A DNA stretch of 64,000 nucleotides, taken from contig NZ_CAJXWY010000006.1 in the NCBI RefSeq assembly GCF_913062725.1, positions 1 through 64,000 on the forward strand, in the 5' to 3' direction. Both the position numbers and the translations under genes were made by a program. This document shows positions 26,687 to 35,738 of this stretch, one piece after another (the stretch's first letter is position 1; every line of letters begins with the position of its first letter). The DNA is from an uncultured Thiohalocapsa sp. (GTDB taxonomy: Bacteria; Pseudomonadota; Gammaproteobacteria; Chromatiales; Chromatiaceae). Under the pieces are notes generated by a model. That model was not told where the DNA came from, made no database searches, and was given only the letters and a program-made list of their open reading frames with translations.

Positions 26687-27166
26687 ATGGACGAAAAGAA
26701 GCTGGCGATCATCGCCACCAAGGGCTCGCTCGACTGGGCCTATCCCCCCTTCATCCTGGCATCGACGGCGTCGGCGCTGGGCTACGAGACGCAGATCTTT
26801 TTCACGTTCTACGGCCTGCAGCTGCTGAAGAAGAAGCTGGCCCTGGAAGTGACGCCGCTCGGTAATCCCGGTATGCCCATGCCCATGGGCATGGACAAGT
26901 GGTTTCCGGTGCTCGGTCTGGCACTGCCTGGCATGCAGGGCATGATGACCGCCATGATGAAGCAAAAGATGAAAGCCAAGGGCGTCGCCAGCGTCGATGA
27001 GCTGCGCGAGCTCTGCCAAGAGGCCGAAGTCAAGCTCATCGCCTGCCAGATGACGGTGGATCTGTTCGACATGGATCAGTCGGAGTTCATCGACGGTATC
27101 GAGTACGCCGGCGCAGCGGCCTTCTTCGAATTCGCCGGCGACAGCGACATCTGCCTCTACATCTAG
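26687..27166 (+). CDS. dsrE2: DsrE2, membrane-associated sulfurtransferase
   Basis: The 159-residue protein belongs to the DsrE/DsrF-like fold. It has LAIIATKGSLDWAYPPFILA at the start, a hydrophobic Met/Pro/Gly-rich central region (GNPGMPMPMGMDKW and GMQGMMTAMMKQKM) that may contact the membrane, and the conserved Cys in LIACQMTVDLF near residue 121. GGAGGAC precedes the ATG. Work on Allochromatium places DsrE2 with Rhd and TusA in sulfur trafficking to the Dsr system; the gene order here matches. Confidence 0.94.
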   Translation: MDEKKLAIIATKGSLDWAYPPFILASTASALGYETQIFFTFYGLQLLKKKLALEVTPLGNPGMPMPMGMDKWFPVLGLALPGMQGMMTAMMKQKMKAKGVASVDELRELCQEAEVKLIACQMTVDLFDMDQSEFIDGIEYAGAAAFFEFAGDSDICLYI

Positions 27167-27504
27167 CCCGTCGCCCCGCCCCTGATGCCGGCGGTGTCGG
27201 GTCCCTTCCGATGCCGTCGGTCCCGTGTACCGGGCGTGCATCGGTCATGCGCCCGTGAGGTCAGAGCGCGCTTGCGCACCCGGCGCCGGCGCCGTTCAAG
27301 CGCAGGCAACTCCATCGGGCTCGGCTCGATGACCGCCCATCCACCCCCGCGACGCGACATCACCTCGGGCTGCTATGCCTTGACGGCTACGATCGTAGGC
27401 ACGGCGCCCGTCGCCCGGAGCATGCCCCCGACCCAGGTGCCGAGCAAAGAGTGAGCGCGCATCGAGCCCGGTCCCGTCTCCGACGATGGCGGTTGCTCAG
27501 GCTT
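27167..27504. other. Non-coding gap
   Basis: This stretch between dsrE2 and the terminator of the convergent FadL gene shows no supported gene. The only notable element is a 12-base palindrome CTACGATCGTAG at 27387-27398. Confidence 0.4.
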
Positions 27505-27507
27505 GCA

Positions 27508-27550
27508 TAAAAAAAGAAGGCCACCCCCAAGCGTGGGGCGGCCTCTAAAG
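27508..27550 (-). terminator. Rho-independent terminator of the FadL-like gene
   Basis: On the minus strand AGGCCGCCCC and GGGGGTGGCCT pair around ACGCTT, with a small mismatch, and are followed by a T-rich tract (complement of ATAAAAAAAG at 27508-27517). It lies about 85 bases after the fadL stop. Confidence 0.85.
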
Positions 27551-27633
27551 TTGCGCGACCTTGTGCCGCGCCTTGGGGGAAGGTGCGCCACCGACGACGC
27601 CTGGCTGCGCCGGCGGCCGTTGGCAGCGCCGGC

Positions 27634-28944
27634 TCAGAAAGCCTCGAAACGCTTGTTGATCCCGACGGCGAGCAAGTGCGCGTGGGAGTCGTACTTGCCG
27701 TCGTAGGCGGTTGTGCCGTTGGTCGTGCTCGGCGCCGTGAATGGGTCGTAGGGTCGGGCGCCCTGGTAATTGCGGTTTTGATTCATGACGTACATGTAGC
27801 CGGCCTCCAGTTGCCAGCCGTCACCGAGGGCTTGGCCGAGCCCGATGCTGAACAATTGGCGGTCGTTATCGGGGATACGGCCGGTGAAGTAAGCGGTGTC
27901 CACCGGCGTTTCGCCATAGGTGTAGCCGAGGCGCAGTTGGGTGCCGGGGCGCAGATCGTAGGTGATGCCGAGGCGATAGGCATTGACGTCCGACCAGTTG
28001 TTCCGATCGCTCACCAGCGTGGCGCCGGCGTCCAGCTCGATGGTCAAGGCCTCGAACTCGCTCCAGCCGGTGCGAGTGATGTTCACCTCAGCCGCGAGTG
28101 CCTCGGTCATCTCATAACGGGCGCCGATCTGCAGCCGCCAGGGCAGGCTCAGTTCCACGCGCGCGCCTTGGCTCGCAGGCAGCGCGCCTCCCTGGACCAG
28201 GGTGGCATTCTGGGCGGTGTAAAAGCCGTCGAGATCCACCGTCGCGGCAGAATGGAAATCCAGGCCCAGGCTCAGCGCATCCTTGACGTACATGGCGCTC
28301 AGGCTGAAGCCGAAGCCGGAGCCGTCGCCCTCGACGTTGGTCAGTGTGGATATGAACTGCGCATGCTTGGCCCAGTAGACGTCAACACCCGCGGCGACGG
28401 CCAAGTCATCGGTGAGCGCATAGGTGGCGGTCGGCGTGAAGGCGAGGATCTCTGCTTTGCTCTGGGTCGGCTGCGCACTGAGGGGCAGCGTGATCGGTCC
28501 GACGGGGGTCGGCCGCGTGACGGTGTCGGTCAAAGCCGGGAAGGTCCCCACGGGCCAGCGCGTCTCCAGTCCAAAGGGTGCGTTGACGCTCATGCCCACC
28601 GCCCACTGATCGTCGATGCGGATGGCGGCATTCAGCAGCGGTGCCGGATGCCACTCGGCACCTTCGCTGTCGTGTTTGCCGCTGGCGGTGCGCACGCTGA
28701 ACGTGGGCCCGATCAGCAGCGCGCCGGCGGACCAGACGCTCTGCTCGTGGAAGGCGATGGCCGCGGGGTTGTAGGGCAGGGCGCCCGGCTCGTCAGGATT
28801 CGCCACCAAGGCGTTGGACACACCCACCCCCAGCACCGACGTCTCCGGCACCGAGAAGCCGGACGCAGGCGATTGTTGCACCCAAAGCACGGTCGCCGCC
28901 GCACAGCTTGCGGCGATGGTGTGGATGCGTGGATGGAGTGACAT
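27634..28944 (-). CDS. FadL/TodX-family outer-membrane channel
   Basis: The 436-residue protein has a signal peptide ending near SPASG. It then has the family plug region (NALVANPDEPGALPYNPAAIAFH), alternating beta-strand segments through the rest, and a terminal Phe typical of outer-membrane barrels. FadL-type channels import hydrophobic compounds such as long-chain fatty acids. GAGGAT lies upstream of the ATG. In sulfur oxidisers such channels are sometimes suggested to take up hydrophobic sulfur species, but nothing in the sequence shows this. It diverges from the LysR gene. Confidence 0.9.
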   Translation of the reverse strand: MSLHPRIHTIAASCAAATVLWVQQSPASGFSVPETSVLGVGVSNALVANPDEPGALPYNPAAIAFHEQSVWSAGALLIGPTFSVRTASGKHDSEGAEWHPAPLLNAAIRIDDQWAVGMSVNAPFGLETRWPVGTFPALTDTVTRPTPVGPITLPLSAQPTQSKAEILAFTPTATYALTDDLAVAAGVDVYWAKHAQFISTLTNVEGDGSGFGFSLSAMYVKDALSLGLDFHSAATVDLDGFYTAQNATLVQGGALPASQGARVELSLPWRLQIGARYEMTEALAAEVNITRTGWSEFEALTIELDAGATLVSDRNNWSDVNAYRLGITYDLRPGTQLRLGYTYGETPVDTAYFTGRIPDNDRQLFSIGLGQALGDGWQLEAGYMYVMNQNRNYQGARPYDPFTAPSTTNGTTAYDGKYDSHAHLLAVGINKRFEAF

Positions 28945-29412
28945 TTTATCCTCTTCAGCGTTTGCAGATGTTGTATCTGCTCAACGGCGAGACCCGACGG
29001 ATGGCGGCGCGTTGCCTGTGGGTGGCAAAGATACGCCACTTTGTTGTGTTTTTCCAGGTCTGTTGTGGATTCGCATACAATGTCGGGCTGATCAGGAGCG
29101 GAAGCGGTTCCAATGGAGGCCGTGTTGACCGGGACGGGGTGGTTCTGACGATTGAAAGCTTTTGAATATTGTGGGTATCTTCGCTGATCCGGCGGTCCTG
29201 TGCTATAAAGGCAGCTTATCGGCGCAGTCGATTCTGTATGGGTTGGACCTGCCAAATCGTCCTCCGCACCGGGCGGGACAAGGTGTCGCCGACCTCGCGC
29301 ATGCCGTTTGCGGGGCCGCCGGGCGGCGGCGTCGGCGCTGCGCCCCATGCCCGCCATCCCGACGCGGCTGGCTCGGGTCCGATTCACGCTCGTTCGCGAT
29401 CGAGGTTCTGCG
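28945..29412. other. Divergent intergenic region between fadL-like and lysR genes
   Basis: No gene is supported in these 470 bases. The part near 29040-29220 is relatively AT-rich and contains a TATAAA -10-like element at 29203, which could drive the LysR gene. I could not fix a LysR operator by eye. Confidence 0.45.
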
Positions 29413-30327
29413 ATGGCCGACCGCAGGTTACAGGTCTTCCACACCGTGGCCCGGATGCTGAGCTTCACCAAGGCCGCCGAATCGTTGCACATGACACAGC
29501 CGGCGGTGACCTTCCAGGTTCGCCAACTGGAAGAGTCTTTCAATACGCGACTGTTCGATCGTACCCACAACCGCATCAGTCTCACCGACGCCGGCGCGCG
29601 GGTCTTCGAGTACGCCGACCGCATCTTCCAACTCTATGGCGAGATGGAAAACGGCGTGCGCGAGCTCACCGGCGAGATCAGCGGGGCCCTGACCATCGGT
29701 GCCAGCACCACCATCGCCGACTACATGCTGCCGACCCTGTTGGGCGACTTCAGCACGCGTTACCCCGAGGTTGCCATCCACCTCAAGGTCTCCAACAGCG
29801 ACGGCATCGTCTCCATGGTCGAGAACAACACCATCGATCTGGGTGTGGTGGAATCGCCGGTGGCCAACAAGAATCTGGTGGTGGAAACCTGCAAGCAGGA
29901 TCACTTGGTGGCCATTGTCCCGCCGGGCCACCCACTGGCGGATCGCCAGCAGATCCACTTCAGGGCGCTGCTCGATTATCCGTTCATCTGTCGGGAGGAG
30001 GGCTCTGGCACGCGCGACGTCATCAACGGCTATCTCGACGGGCTGCCGGACTGCGCCGCGGGCCTCAAGGTGTCCATGGAGCTCGGCAGCCCCGAGGCGG
30101 TGAAGGGGGCCGTCGAGGCGGGCATGGGTGTCTCGGTGGTCTCCCGGGCGGCGGTGCAAAAAGAGCTAAAACTGGGTACCCTGGTGACCCTGGCGCTGGA
30201 CCCGCCGCTGGTGCGCCCCTTCGCCTTCGTCCACCAGAAACAGAAGTTCAAGCTCCGGGTCATGGAAGAGTTGCTGGACTTCGCGCGCGCCTACTGCAAG
30301 GACCATCGGTCTCATGACGTCATCTGA
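29413..30327 (+). CDS. LysR-family transcriptional regulator
   Basis: The 304-residue regulator has the N-terminal winged helix-turn-helix (FHTVARMLSFTKAAESLHMTQPAV, residues about 8-32) followed by RTHNRISLTDAG. It has a periplasmic-binding-type effector domain with VESPVANKNLVVE and SPEAVKGAVEAGMGVSVVS near residue 240. The sequence is closest in feel to the CysB/YeiE/CbbR part of the family, which sense sulfur compounds or carbon-fixation metabolites; the effector is not evident. GAGG lies nine bases before the ATG at 29413. It is followed 12 bases later by a small gene, probably in one operon. Confidence 0.9.
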   Translation: MADRRLQVFHTVARMLSFTKAAESLHMTQPAVTFQVRQLEESFNTRLFDRTHNRISLTDAGARVFEYADRIFQLYGEMENGVRELTGEISGALTIGASTTIADYMLPTLLGDFSTRYPEVAIHLKVSNSDGIVSMVENNTIDLGVVESPVANKNLVVETCKQDHLVAIVPPGHPLADRQQIHFRALLDYPFICREEGSGTRDVINGYLDGLPDCAAGLKVSMELGSPEAVKGAVEAGMGVSVVSRAAVQKELKLGTLVTLALDPPLVRPFAFVHQKQKFKLRVMEELLDFARAYCKDHRSHDVI

Positions 30328-30339
30328 AGCGCAAGTCCC

Positions 30340-30780
30340 ATGCTGCCACCGGTGCTGATGCGGGACCCGTTGCGGGAGCGGGCGCAAGGCAAGCCCGGCG
30401 CCGCGACACAGCGGCGTCTGTTGCGGCTCTATCGCTCTCTGGATGCAGGTGCCCAGGACACCCTGTTGGCATTCGCAGAATTTCTGGCCCAGCGCGGCGG
30501 CACGGCGGCGCCCGCCAGCGCGCAGGCGGCTATTCCTGAGCCGGCGCCGGAGCCGCGTCCGGCCGACGAAACCGTCATCGGCGCCATCAAGCGTCTGCGG
30601 CGGACCTATGCGATGCTGGACAGCGCTACAATGTTGCAAGAGACATCATCGCTGATGGCCGCACACGTGCTGCAAGGTCGTGAGGCCGCGGCTGTCATCG
30701 ACGAGCTCGAGGCCCTGTTCGCAACACGCTATGACGCCCTCAAGGCGACCGAGCAGGGGGGCGACGGCGGCGGCGGTTGA
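30340..30780 (+). CDS. Hypothetical protein downstream of LysR gene
   Basis: The 146-residue protein has a predicted helical N-terminus (RRLLRLYRSLDAGAQDTLLAFAEFLAQR), a Pro/Ala-rich linker near residues 55-75 and a helical C-terminus with IGAIKRLRRTYAMLD and VIDELEALFATRY, ending in a Gly run. No signal peptide or membrane segment. I do not recognise the family. Tight linkage to the regulator (12 bases) suggests translational coupling or a shared role. The start could also be the ATG at 30358. Confidence 0.7.
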   Translation: MLPPVLMRDPLRERAQGKPGAATQRRLLRLYRSLDAGAQDTLLAFAEFLAQRGGTAAPASAQAAIPEPAPEPRPADETVIGAIKRLRRTYAMLDSATMLQETSSLMAAHVLQGREAAAVIDELEALFATRYDALKATEQGGDGGGG

Positions 30781-30948
30781 GTGCGCCTGTCAGGCGAGCT
30801 CGCGACGCTGCTGCCGGTGAGCTGACTCGAGCCAACTCATCCGCCCGCGCGCCGAGCCTCGGCTGCGGGACTTCGCGTTTCTGGGTCCACCAAGCTATCT
30901 CCAGTGTCCCGCCGAGACCATGCGTCGCGAAAGCCGATCGCTCATCCC

Positions 30949-32064
30949 ATGCAGGTGTTGAGCGACTGGTTCCGTCGTCATTTTTCCGACCCGCAGGTGA
31001 TGGTGCTGGCGATGTCCGTCGCTGCCATCGTCGCCGTGGTGCTCCTGTTGGGCGAGATGCTGCTGCCGGTGCTGGCCAGTATCGTCATCGCCTATTTGCT
31101 GGAGGGCTTCGTGCTCCTGCTGGAGCGCCACGGCTGGCCGCGTCTGCTGGCGGTGATCGTCGTGTTTCTGCTGTTTCTGCTCTTCGTGGGCTCGGTGCTG
31201 GTGGGTGTGCTGCCGCTGGTCTACCGCCAGGTGTCGGATCTGGTACAACAGCTGCCGCAGATGCTGGCCCGGGGTCAGCACCTGCTCATGGCGTTGCCGG
31301 AGCGTTATCCGGAACTGGTGAGCGCTGGCCAGATCGACGCGGCTATGGACGCCATGCGCCGGGAGGTGGTGGGCTACGGGCAGACCCTGGTGTCGGTGTC
31401 CCTGTCTTCGTTGGTGGGCGTCATCACCCTGCTGGTGTACCTGATCCTGATGCCGCTGTTGGTGTTCTTTTTTCTCAAGGACAAGCGCCTGATCCTGCGT
31501 TGGTTCGAGCGCTTTTTGCCGCGCCATCGCGGCATCGCCGGCACCGTCTGGCGGGACGTGGACCGCCAGCTCTCCAATTACGTCCGCGGCAAGTTCTGGG
31601 AAATCCTGATCTGTTGGGCGGCGAGCTTCGTCACCTTCTCCGCCTTCGGCCTCAACTACACCATGCTGCTCGCCCTGCTGGTGGGGCTGTCCGTGATCAT
31701 TCCGTATATCGGCGCCTCGGTCGTGACCGTGCCGGTGTTGCTCATCGCCTGGTTTCAGTGGGGGTGGGGGGCGCAGTTCCTGTGGCTGACAGTAGCCTAT
31801 CTCGTCATCCAGGCGTTGGACGGCAATGTGCTGGTGCCGCTGTTGTTCTCTGAAGTGGTGAATCTGCACCCCGTTGCCATCATCGTTGCGATCCTGGTGT
31901 TCGGTGGCATCTGGGGGTTTTGGGGCGTCTTCTTCGCCATCCCGCTCGCCACCGTGGTGAAGGCCATCCTGAGCGCCTGGCCGCAACCGGCGGAGGCGCC
32001 CGTCGCAGCGCCAGCCGGCGGCGCCCATCCCGACGCCGTGCATCGGGCCGCCGATGGCGGCTGA
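30949..32064 (+). CDS. AI-2E family (PerM-like) transporter
   Basis: The 371-residue membrane protein has the fold of the AI-2E/PerM family: about seven to eight hydrophobic segments, including VLAMSVAAIVAVVLLLGEML and ASIVIAYLLEGFVLL at the start. The conserved central VYLILMPLLVFFFLKD region comes next. The terminal PYIGASVVTVPVLLIAWFQWG and GGIWGFWGVFFAIPLATVVKA segments complete it. Members export signalling molecules, peptides or sodium; the substrate is not predictable. I prefer the ATG at 30949 to a GTG at 30904. Confidence 0.88.
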   Translation: MQVLSDWFRRHFSDPQVMVLAMSVAAIVAVVLLLGEMLLPVLASIVIAYLLEGFVLLLERHGWPRLLAVIVVFLLFLLFVGSVLVGVLPLVYRQVSDLVQQLPQMLARGQHLLMALPERYPELVSAGQIDAAMDAMRREVVGYGQTLVSVSLSSLVGVITLLVYLILMPLLVFFFLKDKRLILRWFERFLPRHRGIAGTVWRDVDRQLSNYVRGKFWEILICWAASFVTFSAFGLNYTMLLALLVGLSVIIPYIGASVVTVPVLLIAWFQWGWGAQFLWLTVAYLVIQALDGNVLVPLLFSEVVNLHPVAIIVAILVFGGIWGFWGVFFAIPLATVVKAILSAWPQPAEAPVAAPAGGAHPDAVHRAADGG

Positions 32065-32144
32065 CTCCGGTGCCCCGGGACGTCAGCAGCCCACAGCCGC
32101 CCATGCCCGCCCAGTTTCCCGTGGACGCAACCTAAGGACTTGTC

Positions 32145-32720
32145 ATGCTGCAGTTGATTGTCGGTCTGGTGCTTTTTCTCGGCACCCATTCCATTGCCAT
32201 CGTGCGCCCTGGCTGGCGCACGCAGCTGGTCGAGCGCTTTGGCGAACTGCCCTGGAAGCTCGGCTACGGCGCCGTTTCCGTGCTCGGGCTGGCGCTCATC
32301 GTGCTGGGCTATGGGGCCGCCCGCGCCACTGATCCGGTGCTGCTCTACCAACCGCCGATGTGGCTGCGCCATGTCTCGCTGTTGCTGATGCTGCCGGCGT
32401 TCACATTGGTGCTGGCGGCCTACCTGCCGGGGCGCATCCAGCGCGCCGTGCAGCATCCCATGCTGTTGGCGGTGAAGATCTGGGCGACGGCGCACCTGCT
32501 GGCCAACGGTACCCTGGCGGATCTGCTGCTCTTCGGCGGCTTCCTCGCCTGGGCCGTCGCCGATCGCATCTCACTCAAGCGCCGCCCGGAGCCGTCGGTG
32601 CCGCGCGCCCCGGCGGCGAAGTGGAACGATCTGATCGCCGTGGCGGGCGGGCTCGTGGTCTACGTGGCCTTCATCCTGTTCCTGCACCGCTGGCTGTTTG
32701 GCGTGTCGCCCGTGGTCTGA
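32145..32720 (+). CDS. NnrU family protein
   Basis: The 191-residue protein has five to six membrane helices and the family landmarks VLFLGTHS near residue 10, the ARATDPVLLYQPPMWLRHVS segment near 60 and VKIWATAHLLANGTLADLLLFGGFLAWAV near 110. NnrU-type proteins are linked to nitric-oxide or nitrite reductase regulons in some proteobacteria, and the related MAPEG/NnrUfold holds quinone-like ligands. The convergent neighbour behind an FNR-type box also has a nitrogen-oxide name, which hints at a shared anaerobic regulon. Confidence 0.88.
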   Translation: MLQLIVGLVLFLGTHSIAIVRPGWRTQLVERFGELPWKLGYGAVSVLGLALIVLGYGAARATDPVLLYQPPMWLRHVSLLLMLPAFTLVLAAYLPGRIQRAVQHPMLLAVKIWATAHLLANGTLADLLLFGGFLAWAVADRISLKRRPEPSVPRAPAAKWNDLIAVAGGLVVYVAFILFLHRWLFGVSPVV

Positions 32721-32820
32721 GGTCGCCAGTGGCCCTGCCGGTGCAATTTCGGCGGGGGCGGCAGTGCGCGGCCGGCGATGGTGTGTGCCGCGCGGCCTTG
32801 GCCGCCCCGACCGGCGACGC

Positions 32821-33240
32821 TCAGAAGCGCGCCCGCAGTTTGTCCACGAAGTGCATGAGCCCGAGGAACGGATGGTGCAGCGGCATGCGCGGGCCGGCGT
32901 AGCGCATGACTTCCACGATGCGCCCGCGCCGGCTGCTGCTGTAGCAGTGCACGGTGCAGTCGTTGCAGGGCATCTTGGATTCACCGAAGACACAAACGTC
33001 GAGACGCTGATTGGCGTAGCGCAACAGCTCGGCGCAGTCTGCGCACTGGGGGTCGGCTGCGCCCGTGTCGGCATCCGTGTCGACAGCGGCGTGAGCACGT
33101 GCGTCGGCGCCGTGGTGATGATGGTCGCGGCAGTAGATGGCGATCATCGCCGCGATGGTGCGCCGCTCGCGCTCGATGCGCCGCCCCTGGTTTGCGGGGC
33201 GCAGGCCGGCGGCACGTGGTGGTCGGGTTCGCATTTGCAT
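32821..33240 (-). CDS. Nitrous oxide-stimulated promoter family protein
   Basis: The 139-residue protein matches the small Cys/His family first seen behind a nitrous-oxide-stimulated promoter. It has RRIERERRTIAAMIAIYCRDHHHH near residue 20, then CADCAELLRYANQRLDVCVFGE, CNDCTVHCYS and VMRYAGPRMPLHHP. The conserved Cys pairs suggest a metal- or cluster-binding protein. An Asp/Ala-rich insert is present near residues 43-60. An FNR/Dnr-type box lies 34 bases upstream, indicating anaerobic or nitric-oxide control. Biochemical function is unknown. Confidence 0.85.
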   Translation of the reverse strand: MQMRTRPPRAAGLRPANQGRRIERERRTIAAMIAIYCRDHHHHGADARAHAAVDTDADTGAADPQCADCAELLRYANQRLDVCVFGESKMPCNDCTVHCYSSSRRGRIVEVMRYAGPRMPLHHPFLGLMHFVDKLRARF

Positions 33241-33273
33241 GGCGCCATTATGGGCGCTGACGGGAAACCCGGG

Positions 33274-33287
33274 TTGATAATTGTCAA
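33274..33287 (-). promoter_or_regulatory. FNR/Dnr-type operator
   Basis: TTGATAATTGTCAA matches the TTGAT-n4-ATCAA consensus with one mismatch in the right half. It lies 34 bases before the minus-strand start at 33240. The remaining bases to 33566 show no gene. Confidence 0.7.
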
Positions 33288-33566
33288 TAAAAATTGACGT
33301 CGGCGATCATTGACACCCGTCGCCGGCGCCGCCCGGGCGCGACCTGCCAAGGCGGCGTTGCATGCGCTGCCGAGTCGTAGCGACTCTGCCCCGGCGCCGA
33401 TGCATGCCATCGCAGGTGTTGTCCGCCGATCGCGGCGATGACCCGGCAGGGCCGTGACCGGTCACGGCCATGCGCCGTGCCGGACTCTGGTATGCCGTCA
33501 TGCCCGCTGCGAAGTCGCAGCCGGCTCCGCGGCGTGAGCGGCATGTATCGACAGGAGGCGTCGCCG

Positions 33567-34178
33567 ATGAATCCATCTGCGCTGTTGTGGCTCGCGCCGC
33601 TGTTGTTGGTGGCGGGCTGCGCCATGCAGCCCTACCCGCCGCTTCCGGGCGAGGACGTCGCTGAGACGCCCCGCGCCGGAATGCCCGGGTCTGCACCCGT
33701 GGATGGGGCCGCCACCGCGTCGGATGCAAAGATCACGGCGGCGGCGCGGCGCGAGGCCGAGCGGTCGCCCGTGTCCCAGGCGGTGCGACCGCCGCCGCCG
33801 CGCCCCGCCAGCCTGCCGGCGGCGGATCAGCGATGGCTGAAGATTTTGCTCGGTGCTCGCCGCTTCGAGTATTACGAAGACGAGCGCATGATCTGGTCGG
33901 GTAAGATCTCCGCTGGTGTCGAGGCGCATCCGACGCCGCGCGGGGAGTTCCGTGTCACCGCCAAGGACATCGACAAACGCTCGGGCAGTTACACCAACGC
34001 TTTCAACCGGCCCACGCCCATGCCCTACGCCCTGCAATTCAATGGGCCCTATTGGGTGCACGAGGGCTACGTGCCGAACGTCAATGCCTCCCACGGTTGC
34101 GTACGTCTGCGCCATGATGACGCCAAATTCGTGTATCAGCGCATGCGCATCGGCGACACTGTCACCGTGGTGGACTGA
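33567..34178 (+). CDS. L,D-transpeptidase (YkuD) lipoprotein
   Basis: The 203-residue protein begins with a lipoprotein signal (LLVAGCAM lipobox, Cys at about residue 18), a Pro/Ala-rich linker to residue 90, and a YkuD L,D-transpeptidase domain. The domain has YVPNVNASHGCVRLRHDDA, whose His and Cys of HGCVR are catalytic. It probably forms 3-3 peptidoglycan cross-links or anchors lipoproteins in the periplasm. AGGAGG precedes the chosen ATG; an open frame extends further upstream without a ribosome site. Confidence 0.9.
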   Translation: MNPSALLWLAPLLLVAGCAMQPYPPLPGEDVAETPRAGMPGSAPVDGAATASDAKITAAARREAERSPVSQAVRPPPPRPASLPAADQRWLKILLGARRFEYYEDERMIWSGKISAGVEAHPTPRGEFRVTAKDIDKRSGSYTNAFNRPTPMPYALQFNGPYWVHEGYVPNVNASHGCVRLRHDDAKFVYQRMRIGDTVTVVD

Positions 34179-34285
34179 AAGTCCGCGCGGGTGCGTGCGC
34201 GGCGCGCTGTTGCGTCATCGGGGCGCAGGGTCCGATCGGGGTTGCTAGAATCCGCAGGCACCCTATCCAGCGTCCGGAGCCCCTT

Positions 34286-34438
34286 ATGCTGATTACCAAC
34301 ATCGTTCTCATCGTCGCCTTCGTGCTGATGATCGCCATTGCGATTGGCCTCTCGCGGGACGGCTCGGGCAAGACCGGCCAGCGCCGCGCGCGCCCGCAGG
34401 TGCGCGTGATCGATGCGGATGCCGAAGACGAACGCTAA
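34286..34438 (+). CDS. Small single-span membrane protein (50 residues)
   Basis: The ATG follows CCGGAG at a spacing of eight. The product has one N-terminal membrane helix (about 18 residues rich in Ile, Val and Ala) followed by a charged cytoplasmic tail with a basic stretch (GQRRARPQVR) and an acidic end (DADAEDER). No family is recognised. It sits between the L,D-transpeptidase and accA. Confidence 0.6.
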   Translation: MLITNIVLIVAFVLMIAIAIGLSRDGSGKTGQRRARPQVRVIDADAEDER

Positions 34439-34567
34439 CGCCTGTTCAACCGCACCCATCCCGCGGGCAGCGGCCCTGGTCCGCAGCGCAGATGCGCCGG
34501 ATGCGTGGCCAACACGGCGCAACCGCGCTGTCCACGGGGGTTCCACTCGCGCTAGAATCGGGCGGTT

Positions 34568-35524
34568 ATGGATCTGAATTTTCTGCCCTTCGAACAGCCC
34601 GTCGCCGAGCTCGAGGCCAAGATCGAGGAACTGCGGCACGTCGGCGACGACAATGCGCTCAACATCGCCGAGGAGATCGAGCATCTCCAGGTCAAGAGCC
34701 GCGCCCTCACCGAGCAAATCTTCTCGGGCCTCACCCCGTGGCAGATCTCGCAGCTGTCGCGGCATCCGCTGCGGCCCTACTTTCTCGATTACGCCCGGCG
34801 CATCTTCGACGACTTCCAGGAGCTCCACGGCGACCGCGCGTTCGCCGACGACCACGCCATCGTGGGCGGCTTGGCACGCCTGGACGGCCGCTCGGTGGTG
34901 GTGATGGGCCACCAAAAGGGCCGCGACACCAAGGAGAAGATCCAGCGCAACTTCGGCATGCCCCGGCCCGAGGGCTATCGCAAGGCGCTGCGTCTCATGC
35001 AACTGGCCGAGCGCTTCGGTCTGCCGATCTTCACCTTCATCGACACCCCGGGCGCCTATCCCGGTGTCGGTGCCGAGGAGCGCGGTCAGAGCGAGGCCAT
35101 CGCACGCAACCTCCAGGTCATGGCCGCCCTGCGCGTGCCCATCGTCTGCACCGTCACCGGCGAGGGTGGCTCCGGCGGCGCCCTGGCCATCGGCGTCGGC
35201 GATCGGCTCATCATGCTGCAGTTCAGCACCTATTCGGTGATCTCGCCGGAGGGCTGTGCGTCCATTCTCTGGAAGAGTGCCGATAAGGCCCAGCTCGCCG
35301 CCGAGGCCATGGCCATCACCTCCGCCCGCCTCTACGATCTCGGCCTGGTGGATGCGGTGGTGCCGGAGCCCCTGGGCGGAGCCCACCGCGATGTCGACGC
35401 CATGGCCGGTTCCTTGCGCCACACCCTCATCGAGGCCCTCGGCGAGCTCGAGGCCCTGTCCCAGGAGCAGCTGCTCGCGGCCCGCTATGACCGCGTGCGC
35501 GGCTTCGGGCAGCTCAAGGACTGA
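34568..35524 (+). CDS. accA: Acetyl-CoA carboxylase carboxyltransferase subunit alpha
   Basis: The 318-residue protein matches AccA across its length: LDFLPFEQP-type start (here [22 protein letters not shown]), [15 protein letters not shown] near residue 92, [39 protein letters not shown] and [15 protein letters not shown] near 198. With AccD it transfers the carboxyl group from biotin to acetyl-CoA to make malonyl-CoA. It precedes tilS, an order common in gammaproteobacteria. Confidence 0.97.
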   Translation: MDLNFLPFEQPVAELEAKIEELRHVGDDNALNIAEEIEHLQVKSRALTEQIFSGLTPWQISQLSRHPLRPYFLDYARRIFDDFQELHGDRAFADDHAIVGGLARLDGRSVVVMGHQKGRDTKEKIQRNFGMPRPEGYRKALRLMQLAERFGLPIFTFIDTPGAYPGVGAEERGQSEAIARNLQVMAALRVPIVCTVTGEGGSGGALAIGVGDRLIMLQFSTYSVISPEGCASILWKSADKAQLAAEAMAITSARLYDLGLVDAVVPEPLGGAHRDVDAMAGSLRHTLIEALGELEALSQEQLLAARYDRVRGFGQLKD

Positions 35525-35738
35525 GGCGATTGCGGCCACAGCGCATCGCCCCCTGCTTGTCCTGTCGCCCGCCCGCGGCTTCGCATCGGCGATCACCGCC
35601 TGCGTCGATGCACCCGGCCATGCCGCTTGCGGGCAAGCGCATGTCCTGCGCCATCGGTGGCGTGCTTGGCCGCCGATCGCCTGAGTTCCCGGGCATGCGG
35701 CGTTGTCCATCGCCTTTGCCCACCGCTGTCAACTCCCC

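Noticed and set aside
27387-27398. 12-base palindrome CTACGATCGTAG
   Set aside because: Short perfect palindromes of this size occur by chance, and no promoter or gene start lies within reach.
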